Numbered from the stretch's first letter, positions 25,645 to 34,229 are shown. The stretch is DNA of 46,256 bases from Planctomyces sp. SH-PL62 (GCA_945893045.1 CAMDEA010000054.1:1-46256); one strand, 5' to 3'. The notes: a model not told the origin generated them from the letters alone. Made by a program: numbers and translations.

Positions 25645-27120
25645 TCACGCATCGGGTGACTTCTCGGACAGCGTCGGCCGTTTGTGATTCCAAGGCTGGA
25701 TCTGCTCCCACGCGCGAGCGGCTTGCAACACCAGCAAGTCGGCGTAGCGGTTGCCAACAATTTGCAGCCCCACCGGTAATCCGGATTTCGTCCAGCCGGC
25801 AGGAACACTAGCGGCCGGTTGGCCGGTGAGATTGAACGGGTATGTGAACCGAGTCCATTGCAGCGGACCGAGCTTTTCCCCTTCCAGCGGATCGGCGTCA
25901 TCTTGTCCAACCGCGAACGGCGGCACGGGCAACGTCGGGCAGAGCAACAGATCGAACCGCTCATAAACGCGGCGCACCTGTTCCCAGAAGTCGTGCCGCG
26001 CGGCAAGTGCGTTCGCGAAGTCCACACCCCGCAGCTTGAGTCCGAGATCGACGACTCGCCGCAGTCCGGGATCGAGCAACTCGCCTTGCGTCGGCAACTT
26101 CTTTTCGAGCGACGCGGCCGCAGTCCCGAAGAAGAACACGCTCCAAGTGTCATAGGGATCGCGCCAGTCGAGTTGCACCGGTTCGACGAACGCTCCCGCT
26201 TCAGCGAATCGTTCGGCAGCGCGCTGGCAGATGGCAGCAACCTCCGGATCGACGCGCGCATAGCCGAGGTTCGGGCTGTATGCGATGTGCTTGCCGCGAA
26301 TGCCGCAATCGAGATTCGCGGAATAACACTCGCCCGTAGCCGACGCTGCTAGCGTCGGAACCGACGCAAGCTGCGTCGGCCACGAACCAGGCAACGACAA
26401 CAGATCGCGCGGATCGGGGCCGGCGAGTACGTCGAGCGCCACAGCCATGTCGGCGACGGTGCGCGTGATCGGGCCGATGTGACGCAGTATCGCGCCGCCG
26501 CTTCCGGGCCAATTGGGGATGCGGCCAAAACTCGCCTTGAAGCCGAACACTCCGCTGAACGACGCCGGGATGCGCAGCGATCCGCCCCCGTCGGTGCCGA
26601 GTCCGATTGGTCCAAGGCCCGCCGCGACGGCTGCGGATGCTCCGCCACTGGAACCTCCCGGAGTCAGCTTCGTGTTCCACGGATTGCGCGTGATTCCGAA
26701 CACGCGATTGTCGGTCACTCCCTTCCAACCGTACTCCGGCGAGTTCGTGCGACCGACGACGATCATCCCTGCCTTTCGTAATCGCTCGACCGCCGGGCAA
26801 TCGTCCGAGGTCACGTTCGTCTCCATCAGCTTCGAGCCGAACGTCGTGCGCGAGCCGGCGACGAACAAGTTGTCCTTCACATGCAGCGGCACTCCATGCA
26901 ACGGCCCCCAGCACTCGCCGCGCATCAACGCTTCCTCAGCCTTCGCGGCCGAGCACAACGCTTCCTCAGCCTGCACCGTGACAAATGCGTTCAATGCTGG
27001 GTTGAACCGCTCAATCCGCGCGAGCGTCGCCCGCATCACTTCGACCGGTGACACTCTCCGCGTCCGAATCATCGCCGCCAGTTCGACCGCCGAGAGAAAT
27101 CCGAGTTCATCAGGCGACAT
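25645..27120 (-). CDS. Amidase-signature family amidohydrolase
   Basis: 491 residues with the complete Ser-cisSer-Lys machinery of the amidase signature family: Lys in LHGVPLHVKDNLFVAG, glycine/serine core TPGGSSGGASAAVAAGLG, and the nucleophile loop GTDGGGSLRIPASFSGVFGF. Further family segments are ARIERFNPALNAFVTVQ near the N-terminus, GPITRTVADMAVALDVLAG, and the C-terminal PFNLTGQPAASVPAGWT. It hydrolyses an amide or, as a GatA relative, could act on amidated substrates; no GatB or GatC is present, so a catabolic amidase is more likely. ATG 27120 is the natural start, with MSPDELGFLSAVELAAMI as a standard beginning. Residues 246-262 come from an in-frame palindrome (26336-26383). Confidence 0.93.
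   Translation of the reverse strand: MSPDELGFLSAVELAAMIRTRRVSPVEVMRATLARIERFNPALNAFVTVQAEEALCSAAKAEEALMRGECWGPLHGVPLHVKDNLFVAGSRTTFGSKLMETNVTSDDCPAVERLRKAGMIVVGRTNSPEYGWKGVTDNRVFGITRNPWNTKLTPGGSSGGASAAVAAGLGPIGLGTDGGGSLRIPASFSGVFGFKASFGRIPNWPGSGGAILRHIGPITRTVADMAVALDVLAGPDPRDLLSLPGSWPTQLASVPTLAASATGECYSANLDCGIRGKHIAYSPNLGYARVDPEVAAICQRAAERFAEAGAFVEPVQLDWRDPYDTWSVFFFGTAAASLEKKLPTQGELLDPGLRRVVDLGLKLRGVDFANALAARHDFWEQVRRVYERFDLLLCPTLPVPPFAVGQDDADPLEGEKLGPLQWTRFTYPFNLTGQPAASVPAGWTKSGLPVGLQIVGNRYADLLVLQAARAWEQIQPWNHKRPTLSEKSPDA
26336..26383. repeat. Inverted repeat inside the amidase frame
   Basis: 23-base arms 26336-26358 and 26361-26383 pair with three mismatches (outer GTAGCCGACGC, inner GCGTCGG) around two bases. 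It is read in frame on the minus strand as WPTQLASVPTLAASAT, at amidase residues of about 246-262, a surface-type loop after the catalytic core. Confidence 0.75.
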
Positions 27121-27149
27121 ACGAAGACCCTTCCTCACGGTAGAGCGAG

Positions 27150-27246
27150 GGGGCGGGTGTTCGGTTTTTCGGAATTGGCGGGAAGGAAGCGTGATTCGCT
27201 GACCAGACCGATCTCCGCCAATTCCGAAAAACCGAACACCCGACCC
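27150..27246. repeat. 32-bp inverted repeat upstream of the amidase gene
   Basis: Arms 27150-27181 and 27215-27246 pair with one mismatch (outer GGGGCGGGTGTTCGG, inner GGAATTGGCGG), loop 33 bases. The length, loop size and the GGGG...TTGGCGG ends match the repeat inside the M56 gene (625-720). Confidence 0.9.
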
Positions 27247-27254
27247 CGGAATGC

Positions 27255-29471
27255 TCACGGCTCGAATCGCACGGGAACCGCCACTTCGGAGATCACCGTC
27301 ACATTTTCTCGCAGTTGACCGACCGCGCGGAATTTGAGCGACAAGTCGGATGGGCAGCGCGCCGAGTCGCCGACGCGAACCAAAACTTCCGCGCGAGTTT
27401 GTCCCGGTTCGATTCGCACACGCTCGGCCAGGAAGCCGGAGCGTGTCTCTGGTTCGACCAATTCAATGTCCATCGCTCCGTCAAAGTTTGCGGTGCGGTC
27501 CAACATAAGCTGGCAGCGAACAGTCGCGCCTGGCCGAGCCGTCACGGAATCATCGAGCGACTTGAGTTTCACGACCGTCGGCATCGTGCGGATCATGTTC
27601 CGTTTGTCGCAGATCGACAGCATCGACTGCCGCTGGCCCCATTTGTCGGTGAACGTGGCCCAGGCTTGCGAGTACGGCCGGCAGTGATGTTGCACGCTGG
27701 CGTGCATGGTCTCCGGCAAGAAGACGAGATTCTTGAACTCGGTGACGTTCGGCGCGATCAACGTCTCGACCACTTCGATGCCGTCCAAATCCTGCACCTG
27801 CCGTTCGCAAAGTTGCAGATGGATTTCGCCATCAAAACCGCCGAGCCGTTCGATCTGCATCGCGTAAGGGTAGATCGTGCCCCGATGCCCGTACTGATAC
27901 GCCTCGTTGCAAGTCAGCCTGAAGATCGGCTTGTGCTGCACGGTGAGTTGTACGGTGTTCGCGATCGCTGCCGCCGCTTCTCCGAGGCTTGCGACGATCA
28001 CCAAGTGTTCGACCGGTTGATTGGCGATCATCGCTTTGCCGCTAATGCGAAGCGTCGCGTCGGTCGGCCGAGTGTCGTCGATCGCTTTGAAGACCAACTT
28101 GAGGCTCGTCTGGTTGTCAGCGATGCGCGGCGGCTCGAACGTCACCCCTTCCGGTAGTCCGGCGAGCGAGAGGTCAATCGGCCCCGTGAACCCACCGAAG
28201 CGTTTGACCGTCAGGTCGAGGTCCGTCCGGCTCCCTTGAGTCACGTTGGCGTAATCCGCCGAGAGACTCAGTTGGAAACCCGGCAGAGCCTGACGAACCG
28301 ACAGGCGATAGGCGAACTCCGAACCGCCGCGAGTGCCGTGCTGAAGGTCGCGCACGCGCAACCGATACTCCCCATCGGCGGGAGCTTTCCATTCGATCAA
28401 GCATTCGCGCTCGATGGACTCGACGCTGGAGGCTTTCGCGAGTGTGCGACCGGCTGCGTCATCAATCGCGACAATCGGCATCGCGATCGACGAGGCCGAA
28501 TTTGGGCGGCACTCGATAGCGACGAGATCGTCTTTCTTGGCTGCGATGCGGAATGAGTCTTCGCTCGTCGCATTGAGGAATCGGCCTTGAAGTGTTGCGG
28601 GCAAAGTGAACGGCTCGTTGTGGGGCACGTTTCCAACGTGCCCGTCCGTTTCGGGCACGTTGGAAACGTGCCCCACATCGGACAATGTCACTCGATAAAC
28701 GAACTCCGGCCCGCCTCGAAAGCTGACGTTCGCGATTTGCAGGACGTAATCCCCCGCCACCGGAATGCGAAACGACAGCAAGTTGTCATCCGCTACACGG
28801 CGAACCTCTGCACGAACTTTCCGACCATCGGCCGCAGACAACTCGACCACCGGATCAAGCGGCGAACCAATCCGCGCGGCGTGGACATCGGCAACAACAA
28901 CTTGTCCCGACGCGGCCGAGAACACGAAACAGTCGATGTCCCGTTCGCCGGCGATTTGTCCGTTGATCGTCACTGGCAGAGTGACACGTTCCGCGCGGTC
29001 GGCCGTCGAGTTGGATTCAGCCTCAATGAACTCCGGCAAGTCGCCGATCACAAACGGCCGCACGCGCGTGCCGCCCCAGCCGCAGGTGACTCGCCACGCG
29101 GCCACGCCCAGCAGCGCGTCAGCGGCGATCGCGAACTCCGATCCCCATTCGGTCGGATAACTCATGTTTGCGCCGACTCCGTCCGCATCGCGCGGCGGGC
29201 GGCGAGCTGACGGTTCGTAACGCGCCTTCACACGTTCGCCGAGCAACTCCGGCGCGCGAACCCCCTCGCCCCAGAGGCGCAAGTTCGCACTGGGAGGCAT
29301 TGCTTCGGTGCCGATTCGGACGGGCACCACCGTTCCGCGCCGACCGCCAGCCGGGAAGATGTGAGTGCTCGACGGCTCCTTCGAGGGGACGGCTTGCGCT
29401 GACAACGACTGAGCCGACAGGATGACGGCGAGCGTCAAACTTGCAGACCACAGAACTCGGCTCAGATTCAT
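27255..29471 (-). CDS. Secreted multidomain protein with PPC-type beta domains
   Basis: 738 residues with a signal peptide (MNLSRVLWSASLTLAVILSA). An N-terminal beta domain (THIFPAGGRRGTVVPVRIGT) is followed by two PPC-like (pre-peptidase C-terminal) beta-sandwiches, the first at about residues 170-265 (ERDIDCFVFSAASGQVVVAD, LSFRIPVAGDYVLQIANVSF), the second at about 290-390 (SEDSFRIAAKKDDLVAIECR, APADGEYRLRVRDLQHGTRG). Ig-like domains make up the rest (FGGFTGPIDLSLAGLPEGVT). It is a non-enzymatic surface or periplasmic protein, probably for binding or structure. It is the last gene of a unit with the DUF1549/DUF1553 and DUF1501 genes upstream. A palindrome encodes residues 265-285 between the two PPC domains. 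The ATG 29471 start is preferred to a TTG at 29489. Confidence 0.87.
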   Translation of the reverse strand: MNLSRVLWSASLTLAVILSAQSLSAQAVPSKEPSSTHIFPAGGRRGTVVPVRIGTEAMPPSANLRLWGEGVRAPELLGERVKARYEPSARRPPRDADGVGANMSYPTEWGSEFAIAADALLGVAAWRVTCGWGGTRVRPFVIGDLPEFIEAESNSTADRAERVTLPVTINGQIAGERDIDCFVFSAASGQVVVADVHAARIGSPLDPVVELSAADGRKVRAEVRRVADDNLLSFRIPVAGDYVLQIANVSFRGGPEFVYRVTLSDVGHVSNVPETDGHVGNVPHNEPFTLPATLQGRFLNATSEDSFRIAAKKDDLVAIECRPNSASSIAMPIVAIDDAAGRTLAKASSVESIERECLIEWKAPADGEYRLRVRDLQHGTRGGSEFAYRLSVRQALPGFQLSLSADYANVTQGSRTDLDLTVKRFGGFTGPIDLSLAGLPEGVTFEPPRIADNQTSLKLVFKAIDDTRPTDATLRISGKAMIANQPVEHLVIVASLGEAAAAIANTVQLTVQHKPIFRLTCNEAYQYGHRGTIYPYAMQIERLGGFDGEIHLQLCERQVQDLDGIEVVETLIAPNVTEFKNLVFLPETMHASVQHHCRPYSQAWATFTDKWGQRQSMLSICDKRNMIRTMPTVVKLKSLDDSVTARPGATVRCQLMLDRTANFDGAMDIELVEPETRSGFLAERVRIEPGQTRAEVLVRVGDSARCPSDLSLKFRAVGQLRENVTVISEVAVPVRFEP
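28619..28677. repeat. 26-bp perfect inverted repeat inside the PPC-protein frame
   Basis: Arms 28619-28644 and 28652-28677 are exact reverse complements (outer TGTGGGGCACG, inner ACGTGCCCG) with a 7-base loop. Read in frame on the minus strand as DVGHVSNVPETDGHVGNVPH, linking two PPC domains. Confidence 0.92.
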
Positions 29472-29489
29472 TTTTCTGCTCCCGTTCAA

Positions 29490-29561
29490 AAAACGTTATC
29501 ACGGCTGACGGCCATCGGCACTCGGCGTTCGGCCGGTCGCCGTGAGCCGTGATACCGTTTT
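29490..29561. repeat. Inverted repeat between the DUF1501 and PPC-protein genes
   Basis: Arms of about 30 bases (29490-29518, 29532-29561) pair with several mismatches; both contain ATCACGGCT or its complement. It fills most of the 99-base gap between the DUF1501 stop and the next start. Confidence 0.7.
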
Positions 29562-29570
29562 TACGCGACT

Positions 29571-30878
29571 TCAAATCAACTCCGTCACTGGCCTACCGCC
29601 CAGCGCGAGCGGCACCGGTCGACCCAGCGGCGTGTGCAACACCGTATCGGGATCAATGCCGAGCACAGAAAGAATCGTGGCTGCCATGTCCGGAGGAGTG
29701 ACTGGCCGGTCGGTCACAGCGGCACCGATCTTGTCAGTCGCACCAATCGCTCCACCGACCCTGATGCCGCCGCCGGCCATGACGATCGAGAACGCATTCG
29801 GCCAGTGATCGCGGCCGGCCATCACGTTGATGCGCGGCGTGCGGCCGAACTCGGTCGCGATCACGACCAACGTCGAATCCAACAAGCCGCGCGCTTCGAG
29901 ATCACGCAACAGCGCGGGGATCGCACGATCGACGCTCGGCACGAGCAAGTCGCGCAGGCTCTTTGTGTTTTCGCGGTGTGTGTCCCAATGACCGTTTTCG
30001 ATCGACACGAATCGGCAACCCGCTTCGACCAGCCGTCGCGACAGCAAACAGCACTGACCAAGACTCGTCATGCCGTAATCGTTTCGTAGCGATTCTTTTT
30101 CGCGGCGGATGTCAAACGCCTCTTTCGCGCGTGCCGAGGTCATCAGGCTGTACGCCTTCTGATAAAACGTGTCGAGCGATTGCACATCCTTGCCGAGATC
30201 TTCGACTTTCCGTTCAAAGCGATTGATCGCTCGCAGAGCTTCTTGTCGGCGCAGGCTGCGTTCGTCGGTGATGCCGGTCGGCAGCACGATGTCCTGCACC
30301 GTGAACTCCGGCGAGGCCGGGTCAGCGTCGATCACAAACGGCGCGTAGCTCGCGCCGAGAAACGCCGGCCCGCCGCTGCGCAGAAAACACGGGGCCGAGA
30401 TATACGGCGGCAAGGCTCCGCCGCCGGAGGTCATGCGGGCGACCATCGAGCCGATAGACGGATGCACGTTGTTGTTCTTCGTCGAATTGAAGTCCCCCGG
30501 CCCCGGAGTCATGCCGGTCATCATGATGTGATAGCCGCGACCGTGATCCGAATCGCCGTGCGTCATGCCGCGCAGAATCGCCAGCTTGTCGGCGACCTGA
30601 GCTGTCCGAGGCAACAGGTCGGTGAGATGCAATCCCGGCACGACGGTCGGGATCGACTGGAAATCGCCACGAATCTCCGCCGGCGCGTCCTTCTTAAAAT
30701 CCCAGAGGTCATGCTGCGGCATTCCTCCGAGCGTGAAAATGAAAATGCAGTTCACGTCGCGCCTCGGCTTCGGGTCCGCAGCCTGTACACGCAACAGACT
30801 TGCGAGGCTCATCCCGCCGATGGTCCCGACGCGCACGAACTCGCGTCGATTCAGGCCGTCACAGAAAGCAGGGAACAT
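29571..30878 (-). CDS. DUF1501 domain protein paired with a DUF1549/DUF1553 gene
   Basis: 435 residues. The export signal is of the RREFVRVGTIGGMSLASLL type. DUF1501 motifs: NCIFIFTLGGMPQHDLWDFK, PAEIRGDFQSIPTVVPGLHL, HGDSDHGRGYHIMMTG, NNNVHPSIGSMVARMTSG, STLVVIATEFGRTPRINVMA, GRDHWPNAFSIVMAGGGIRV and a final MAATILSVLGIDPDTVLHTP. It follows the DUF1549/DUF1553 gene (31653-34217) and the thioredoxin-like gene on the same strand and precedes the PPC-protein gene, so a four-gene surface unit is likely. Start ATG 30878 leads directly to the signal. The biochemical role is unknown. Confidence 0.93.
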   Translation of the reverse strand: MFPAFCDGLNRREFVRVGTIGGMSLASLLRVQAADPKPRRDVNCIFIFTLGGMPQHDLWDFKKDAPAEIRGDFQSIPTVVPGLHLTDLLPRTAQVADKLAILRGMTHGDSDHGRGYHIMMTGMTPGPGDFNSTKNNNVHPSIGSMVARMTSGGGALPPYISAPCFLRSGGPAFLGASYAPFVIDADPASPEFTVQDIVLPTGITDERSLRRQEALRAINRFERKVEDLGKDVQSLDTFYQKAYSLMTSARAKEAFDIRREKESLRNDYGMTSLGQCCLLSRRLVEAGCRFVSIENGHWDTHRENTKSLRDLLVPSVDRAIPALLRDLEARGLLDSTLVVIATEFGRTPRINVMAGRDHWPNAFSIVMAGGGIRVGGAIGATDKIGAAVTDRPVTPPDMAATILSVLGIDPDTVLHTPLGRPVPLALGGRPVTELI

Positions 30879-30935
30879 GCAGAACTCCTCGTGACTGATG
30901 GATCAAACCGGCAACTCGTCTGATCGGGAGTGCGG

Positions 30936-31628
30936 CTACTCATTGGAAGACTTTGATTGCCTCTGCTTTTGCTTCTCTTTGATTTTGCTCGCATTCTCGT
31001 TGAGCGCTTCCTCGATCGCCGCCCTTTGCTCGGTCGTCGTGCGCTTCGCGGACTCCTTGAGCATGGTCATGAAGTGCTCAATCTCTTCGGGTTGGAAAGG
31101 ATAACCAATGTTGCCCTTCGGCCCATCGGACGTGATCAGTTCGTCGCCATTAGATTTTAGAATCACCATCCAGGGAATGCCCCCTTCGGAGATTTTCCTG
31201 ATCCGGCCAGCAACGTCTTTGCCGTGGGCCATGTTCTGAATGTCGATCTTCACGACCACATAATCCGATTCAAAATGTTGATGTGACTTATCGAGGAACT
31301 CCTCGAGCACTCCGCACCACCCTCACCACGGTGCGCCGAGATGAATGAGGACCGACTTGTCTTCAGCAGTGGCACGCGCCAGTGCGTTTTTCAAAACAGC
31401 TTCGGCGTCAACTTTGTTGTCGGTGGAGTCGTCTTTGTTGTCGGTGGAGTCGTCTTTGTTGTCGGTGGATTCGATGGCCGAGGAGGACGCCATCGTTTTG
31501 AGTGGTTGAGACAACGATGATTGCTCGGTTGGTTGTTCGTTGACTGGCAGAACCGCAGTGCCGCAGGAAATCGACAGGACCGCGAACCAACAGAGCACCA
31601 TCAACGGCAAGAATGTGTGGCGGGTCAT
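30936..31628 (-). CDS. Thioredoxin-like exported protein with an in-frame UGA at the first active-site cysteine
   Basis: A single frame runs from ATG 31628 to a stop at 30936, interrupted only by TGA at 31325-31323 (codon 102). The N-terminus is a signal or lipoprotein signal (LMVLCWFAVLSISC) followed by a linker with three DSTDNKD-type repeats. The thioredoxin part reads VLIHLGAPW-[TGA]-GWCGVLEEFL, so the UGA stands where the first Cys of CxxC belongs, with Cys105 intact. The frame continues for 128 codons with the thioredoxin cis-Pro (GGIPWMVILKSNGDEL, Pro152) and a charged helical tail. Either the UGA is read as selenocysteine (UxxC) or it is a nonsense mutation; without readthrough only 101 residues are made. 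A 6-bp stem with an AGTT loop lies 22 bases past the UGA (31306-31291). Confidence 0.7.
31291..31306 (-). promoter_or_regulatory. Weak candidate bacterial SECIS hairpin
   Basis: Transcribed from the minus strand: TCGAGG-AGTT-CCTCGA, a 6-bp stem with a 4-base loop whose second base is G, starting 17 bases after the UGA. Spacing and loop G fit the loose bacterial SECIS consensus, but the same bases encode LEEFLD and short stems are common, so this is only supporting evidence. Confidence 0.25.
31414..31476. repeat. Three tandem 21-base repeats in the thioredoxin-like gene
   Basis: Units 31414-31434, 31435-31455 and a diverged 31456-31476 encode repeated seven-residue DDSTDNK units on the minus strand. 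They form an acidic, flexible linker between the membrane anchor and the thioredoxin domain. The copy number may vary between strains. Confidence 0.9.
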
Positions 31629-31652
31629 GGATTCATCTCCATTTTGCTCGGA

Positions 31653-34217
31653 TCACCGAACGAACAGGAAATCGTAAGAGTTCAACAACGTCCAGAGATA
31701 ATCTTCGGTCGCGTCGCGCCGATCTGTATTCGCGAACAGTCCTTGGGCGACAGTCCGTTCTTTCTCTGTCGGCAGCCGGCCAAGTGCCACGAGAGTCAGT
31801 TCCTCGATCAACGCCGCGTCCGCAATCGGTGGTGAAGCTCGCAGCAATCGTGCGACTCGACCAGTCGAGTTTGCGATCTTTGCCGAGACTTCCGGAGCAT
31901 TCATCAGGTGCAGAGCCTGCGCCATCGTCGGTTCGCCAGAGCGTCCGCATTCACAAGGGCTGGTCCGTTCCGAGCGGCCGAACGTGTCGAGAAAATAAGA
32001 CGGAAGGCGGTTGTCCCAGAGTTCGATCGCGCGTGTCCCGCGCGGTCGGCCGAGAAACAGTTCGGGCGAGCCGGTCACTTCGCTGATCGCGTCGAGCAAC
32101 ACCTCGGCGGGAATGCGGCGGACGTAGTGATGCGAAAAGTTCTGCTCGTCTTCTCGGTTCGTGTCGTTCGGATCGGCGGTGAGTTGATAGACGCGCGAGT
32201 TGAGGATCAGCCGCATCACCTGTTTGAGGTCGTAACGATTCTCGACAACTTGCTTCGCCAGCCAATCGAACAGCGGTTCGTTCGTCGCCGGGTTCGTCGA
32301 ACGCAGATCGTCTTCCGGTTCGACCAGACCTCGGCCGAGAAAATGTTTCCACAAACGATTCGCGACCAGCCGCGCGAACCACGGATTGCTCGCATCAGTC
32401 AGCCAATCGGCGAGCGGCACACGCGGGTCAACAAGCATTAAGTTCGGGGTGGCACGCCCTGAGTCATCGAAGGGCGTGGCGTTGGTTGCAGATAAAACTC
32501 CGTTGCCCACGCCCTTCGATGACTCAGGGCGTGCCACCCAACCGTCGAGTGGTTTTGTCGCGACTGGCTGATCGGTCAACGGCATCCGTGTCTCTCGATA
32601 GCCGCCGTGATACACGAGTTCGATCTTCGCATCGGAAGCCGTTCGCACCGGCTTGCGTTCGAGTCCATTGAAGAACCCGGCCATGCCATAAAAATCTGAT
32701 TGCGACCACTTCTCGAACGGGTGATGATGGCATTGAGCACATTGCACGCGCACGCCAAGAAACGCCTGGCTGACCGATTCGGCGAGTTGCTCCGGCGTCC
32801 GCACCGCTCGGTAGAAATTGACCGGCCCGTGCTCGTCCGAGCGGCCCGATGCGACGATCAACTCGCGCACCCATTCGTTGTACGGCCGGTTGCGAGCGAA
32901 CTGCTCGCGCAGCCAGCGATGAAATTCAAACGCTCCGCGGTCTCCCAGTTTGTCGCGGTTGACCAGCAAGACGTCGGCCCATTGCAGCGTCCAATAATCG
33001 GCGTACTCGTCGCGTGCGAGCACCGCGTCGATCGCGCGGCGGCGCTTGTCGTCGCGCGTATCCGCGAGGAACGCGCGAACTTCATCCGGCTTCGGCAGCG
33101 TGCCGATCGTGTCGAGAAACAGCCGTCGCAAAAACGTCGCGTCATCAGCAACGCCGGACGGTTCGATCTGCATCTTGTGCAGCTTCGCCGCGGTCAGTCG
33201 GTCGATGTCGCTCGTCGCCGGCCATTGGATCAACTCAGTCTTCGTGGTTGGCCGAGGCACGAGCACTCGCACCACCGCGACCTGCCCCATGTATTGTGCC
33301 GTGATCGCCGCCTCGCCCGGCATTCGGCCAGTTCGCACGAGTCCGAGTGCATCGACTTCCGCAGCGATGCCGGAATTGCTGGTGTAGGCCGCCGCATTGG
33401 TCACGTCTCGCAGACTTCCGTCGGAGAACTCTGCCGTCGCGAGGATCTGCTGCTGCGATTGAAAGCCCAGCACGCGCTCATCGGGACTGGCCCGTAACGC
33501 GATCACGTGCGGAGCTTCCTCACTCCCCAGCGGCATCCCCTGCCACAACCACTGACGAAGCATTTCATAGTCGGGCGAATCCACCGTCAGGCGTCGGCCG
33601 CCGCCATGTGGCACCTGTGCGGTCGGCTTCAGCAAGATCAGGCTGCGATCGGGACTGGAGGGTTGCACGCGCCGGCCGCGCCCTTCTTTCAGGATCGCCG
33701 TGCGATCGGCCTCCGGATCGAAACCGAACACCGACAGCTTGAATCCATTCTGTCCCGACGCCTTGCCGTGACACCCGCCGCTGTTGCAACCCAGCTTCGA
33801 CAAGATCGGCACGATGTCATTGGCAAAATGCACCAGCCGGATTTCGTTCGCCCCGGAAACACGGACCGTCACGCGGGCTTCGCGACCACCAAACCGCACA
33901 AGCAAATTCGTTGTGCCATCCTGGAGTGCCTGCACCTTCGCACGCGAGACGCTGGCGACCGCCGGATCATCCACAACGAACTCCGCATCGCGAGTCGCAT
34001 CAATGTTTCGGCCACCTCGATCCATCGCCGTCACCAGCAACTGCTGCCGCCGATTGGCACTGTGCAGCACGATCTCCGACGGCTCCACGACCAGCGACTC
34101 TATCGCCAGTTTCTGTTCTGGCGGATCGGAGCATTCTGCTCGCCGATGAATCCCCGCCGAAATCACCAGCACCCAGCCAGCAACGATCGTCAATGGGAAC
34201 AGCGAACGGCTCATCAT
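31653..34217 (-). CDS. DUF1549/DUF1553 protein with Ig-like (BIG2) domains and cytochrome-like motifs
   Basis: 854 residues with a signal peptide (MMSRSLFPLTIVAGWVLVIS). Order: BIG2-like domain (AIESLVVEPSEIVLHSANRR, to about residue 115), a heme-like segment with the spaced motif CNSGGCH (LSKLGCNSGGCHGKASGQNG), a second BIG2-like domain at about 240-335, DUF1549 (FLRRLFLDTIGTLPKPDEVR, YADYWTLQWADVLLVNRDKL) with CAQCHHHPFEKW, then DUF1553 (VPLADWLTDASNPWFARLVA, NRLWKHFLGRGLVEPEDDLR, TMAQALHLMNAPEVSAKI). The first Cys pair is CxxxxCH rather than CxxCH, a variation of this subfamily. It precedes a thioredoxin-like gene and a DUF1501 gene on the same strand. Residues 560-591, just before DUF1553, come from an in-frame inverted repeat (32447-32539). 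Confidence 0.93.
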   Translation of the reverse strand: MMSRSLFPLTIVAGWVLVISAGIHRRAECSDPPEQKLAIESLVVEPSEIVLHSANRRQQLLVTAMDRGGRNIDATRDAEFVVDDPAVASVSRAKVQALQDGTTNLLVRFGGREARVTVRVSGANEIRLVHFANDIVPILSKLGCNSGGCHGKASGQNGFKLSVFGFDPEADRTAILKEGRGRRVQPSSPDRSLILLKPTAQVPHGGGRRLTVDSPDYEMLRQWLWQGMPLGSEEAPHVIALRASPDERVLGFQSQQQILATAEFSDGSLRDVTNAAAYTSNSGIAAEVDALGLVRTGRMPGEAAITAQYMGQVAVVRVLVPRPTTKTELIQWPATSDIDRLTAAKLHKMQIEPSGVADDATFLRRLFLDTIGTLPKPDEVRAFLADTRDDKRRRAIDAVLARDEYADYWTLQWADVLLVNRDKLGDRGAFEFHRWLREQFARNRPYNEWVRELIVASGRSDEHGPVNFYRAVRTPEQLAESVSQAFLGVRVQCAQCHHHPFEKWSQSDFYGMAGFFNGLERKPVRTASDAKIELVYHGGYRETRMPLTDQPVATKPLDGWVARPESSKGVGNGVLSATNATPFDDSGRATPNLMLVDPRVPLADWLTDASNPWFARLVANRLWKHFLGRGLVEPEDDLRSTNPATNEPLFDWLAKQVVENRYDLKQVMRLILNSRVYQLTADPNDTNREDEQNFSHHYVRRIPAEVLLDAISEVTGSPELFLGRPRGTRAIELWDNRLPSYFLDTFGRSERTSPCECGRSGEPTMAQALHLMNAPEVSAKIANSTGRVARLLRASPPIADAALIEELTLVALGRLPTEKERTVAQGLFANTDRRDATEDYLWTLLNSYDFLFVR
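32447..32539. repeat. 33-bp perfect inverted repeat inside the DUF1549/DUF1553 gene
   Basis: Arms 32447-32479 and 32507-32539 are exact reverse complements (outer GGGTGGCACGCCC, inner GAAGGGCGTGG), loop 27 bases. On the minus strand it is read in frame as GWVARPESSKGVG and, after the loop, NATPFDDSGRATPN. Confidence 0.93.
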
Positions 34218-34229
34218 GGTTTTCTTTGA

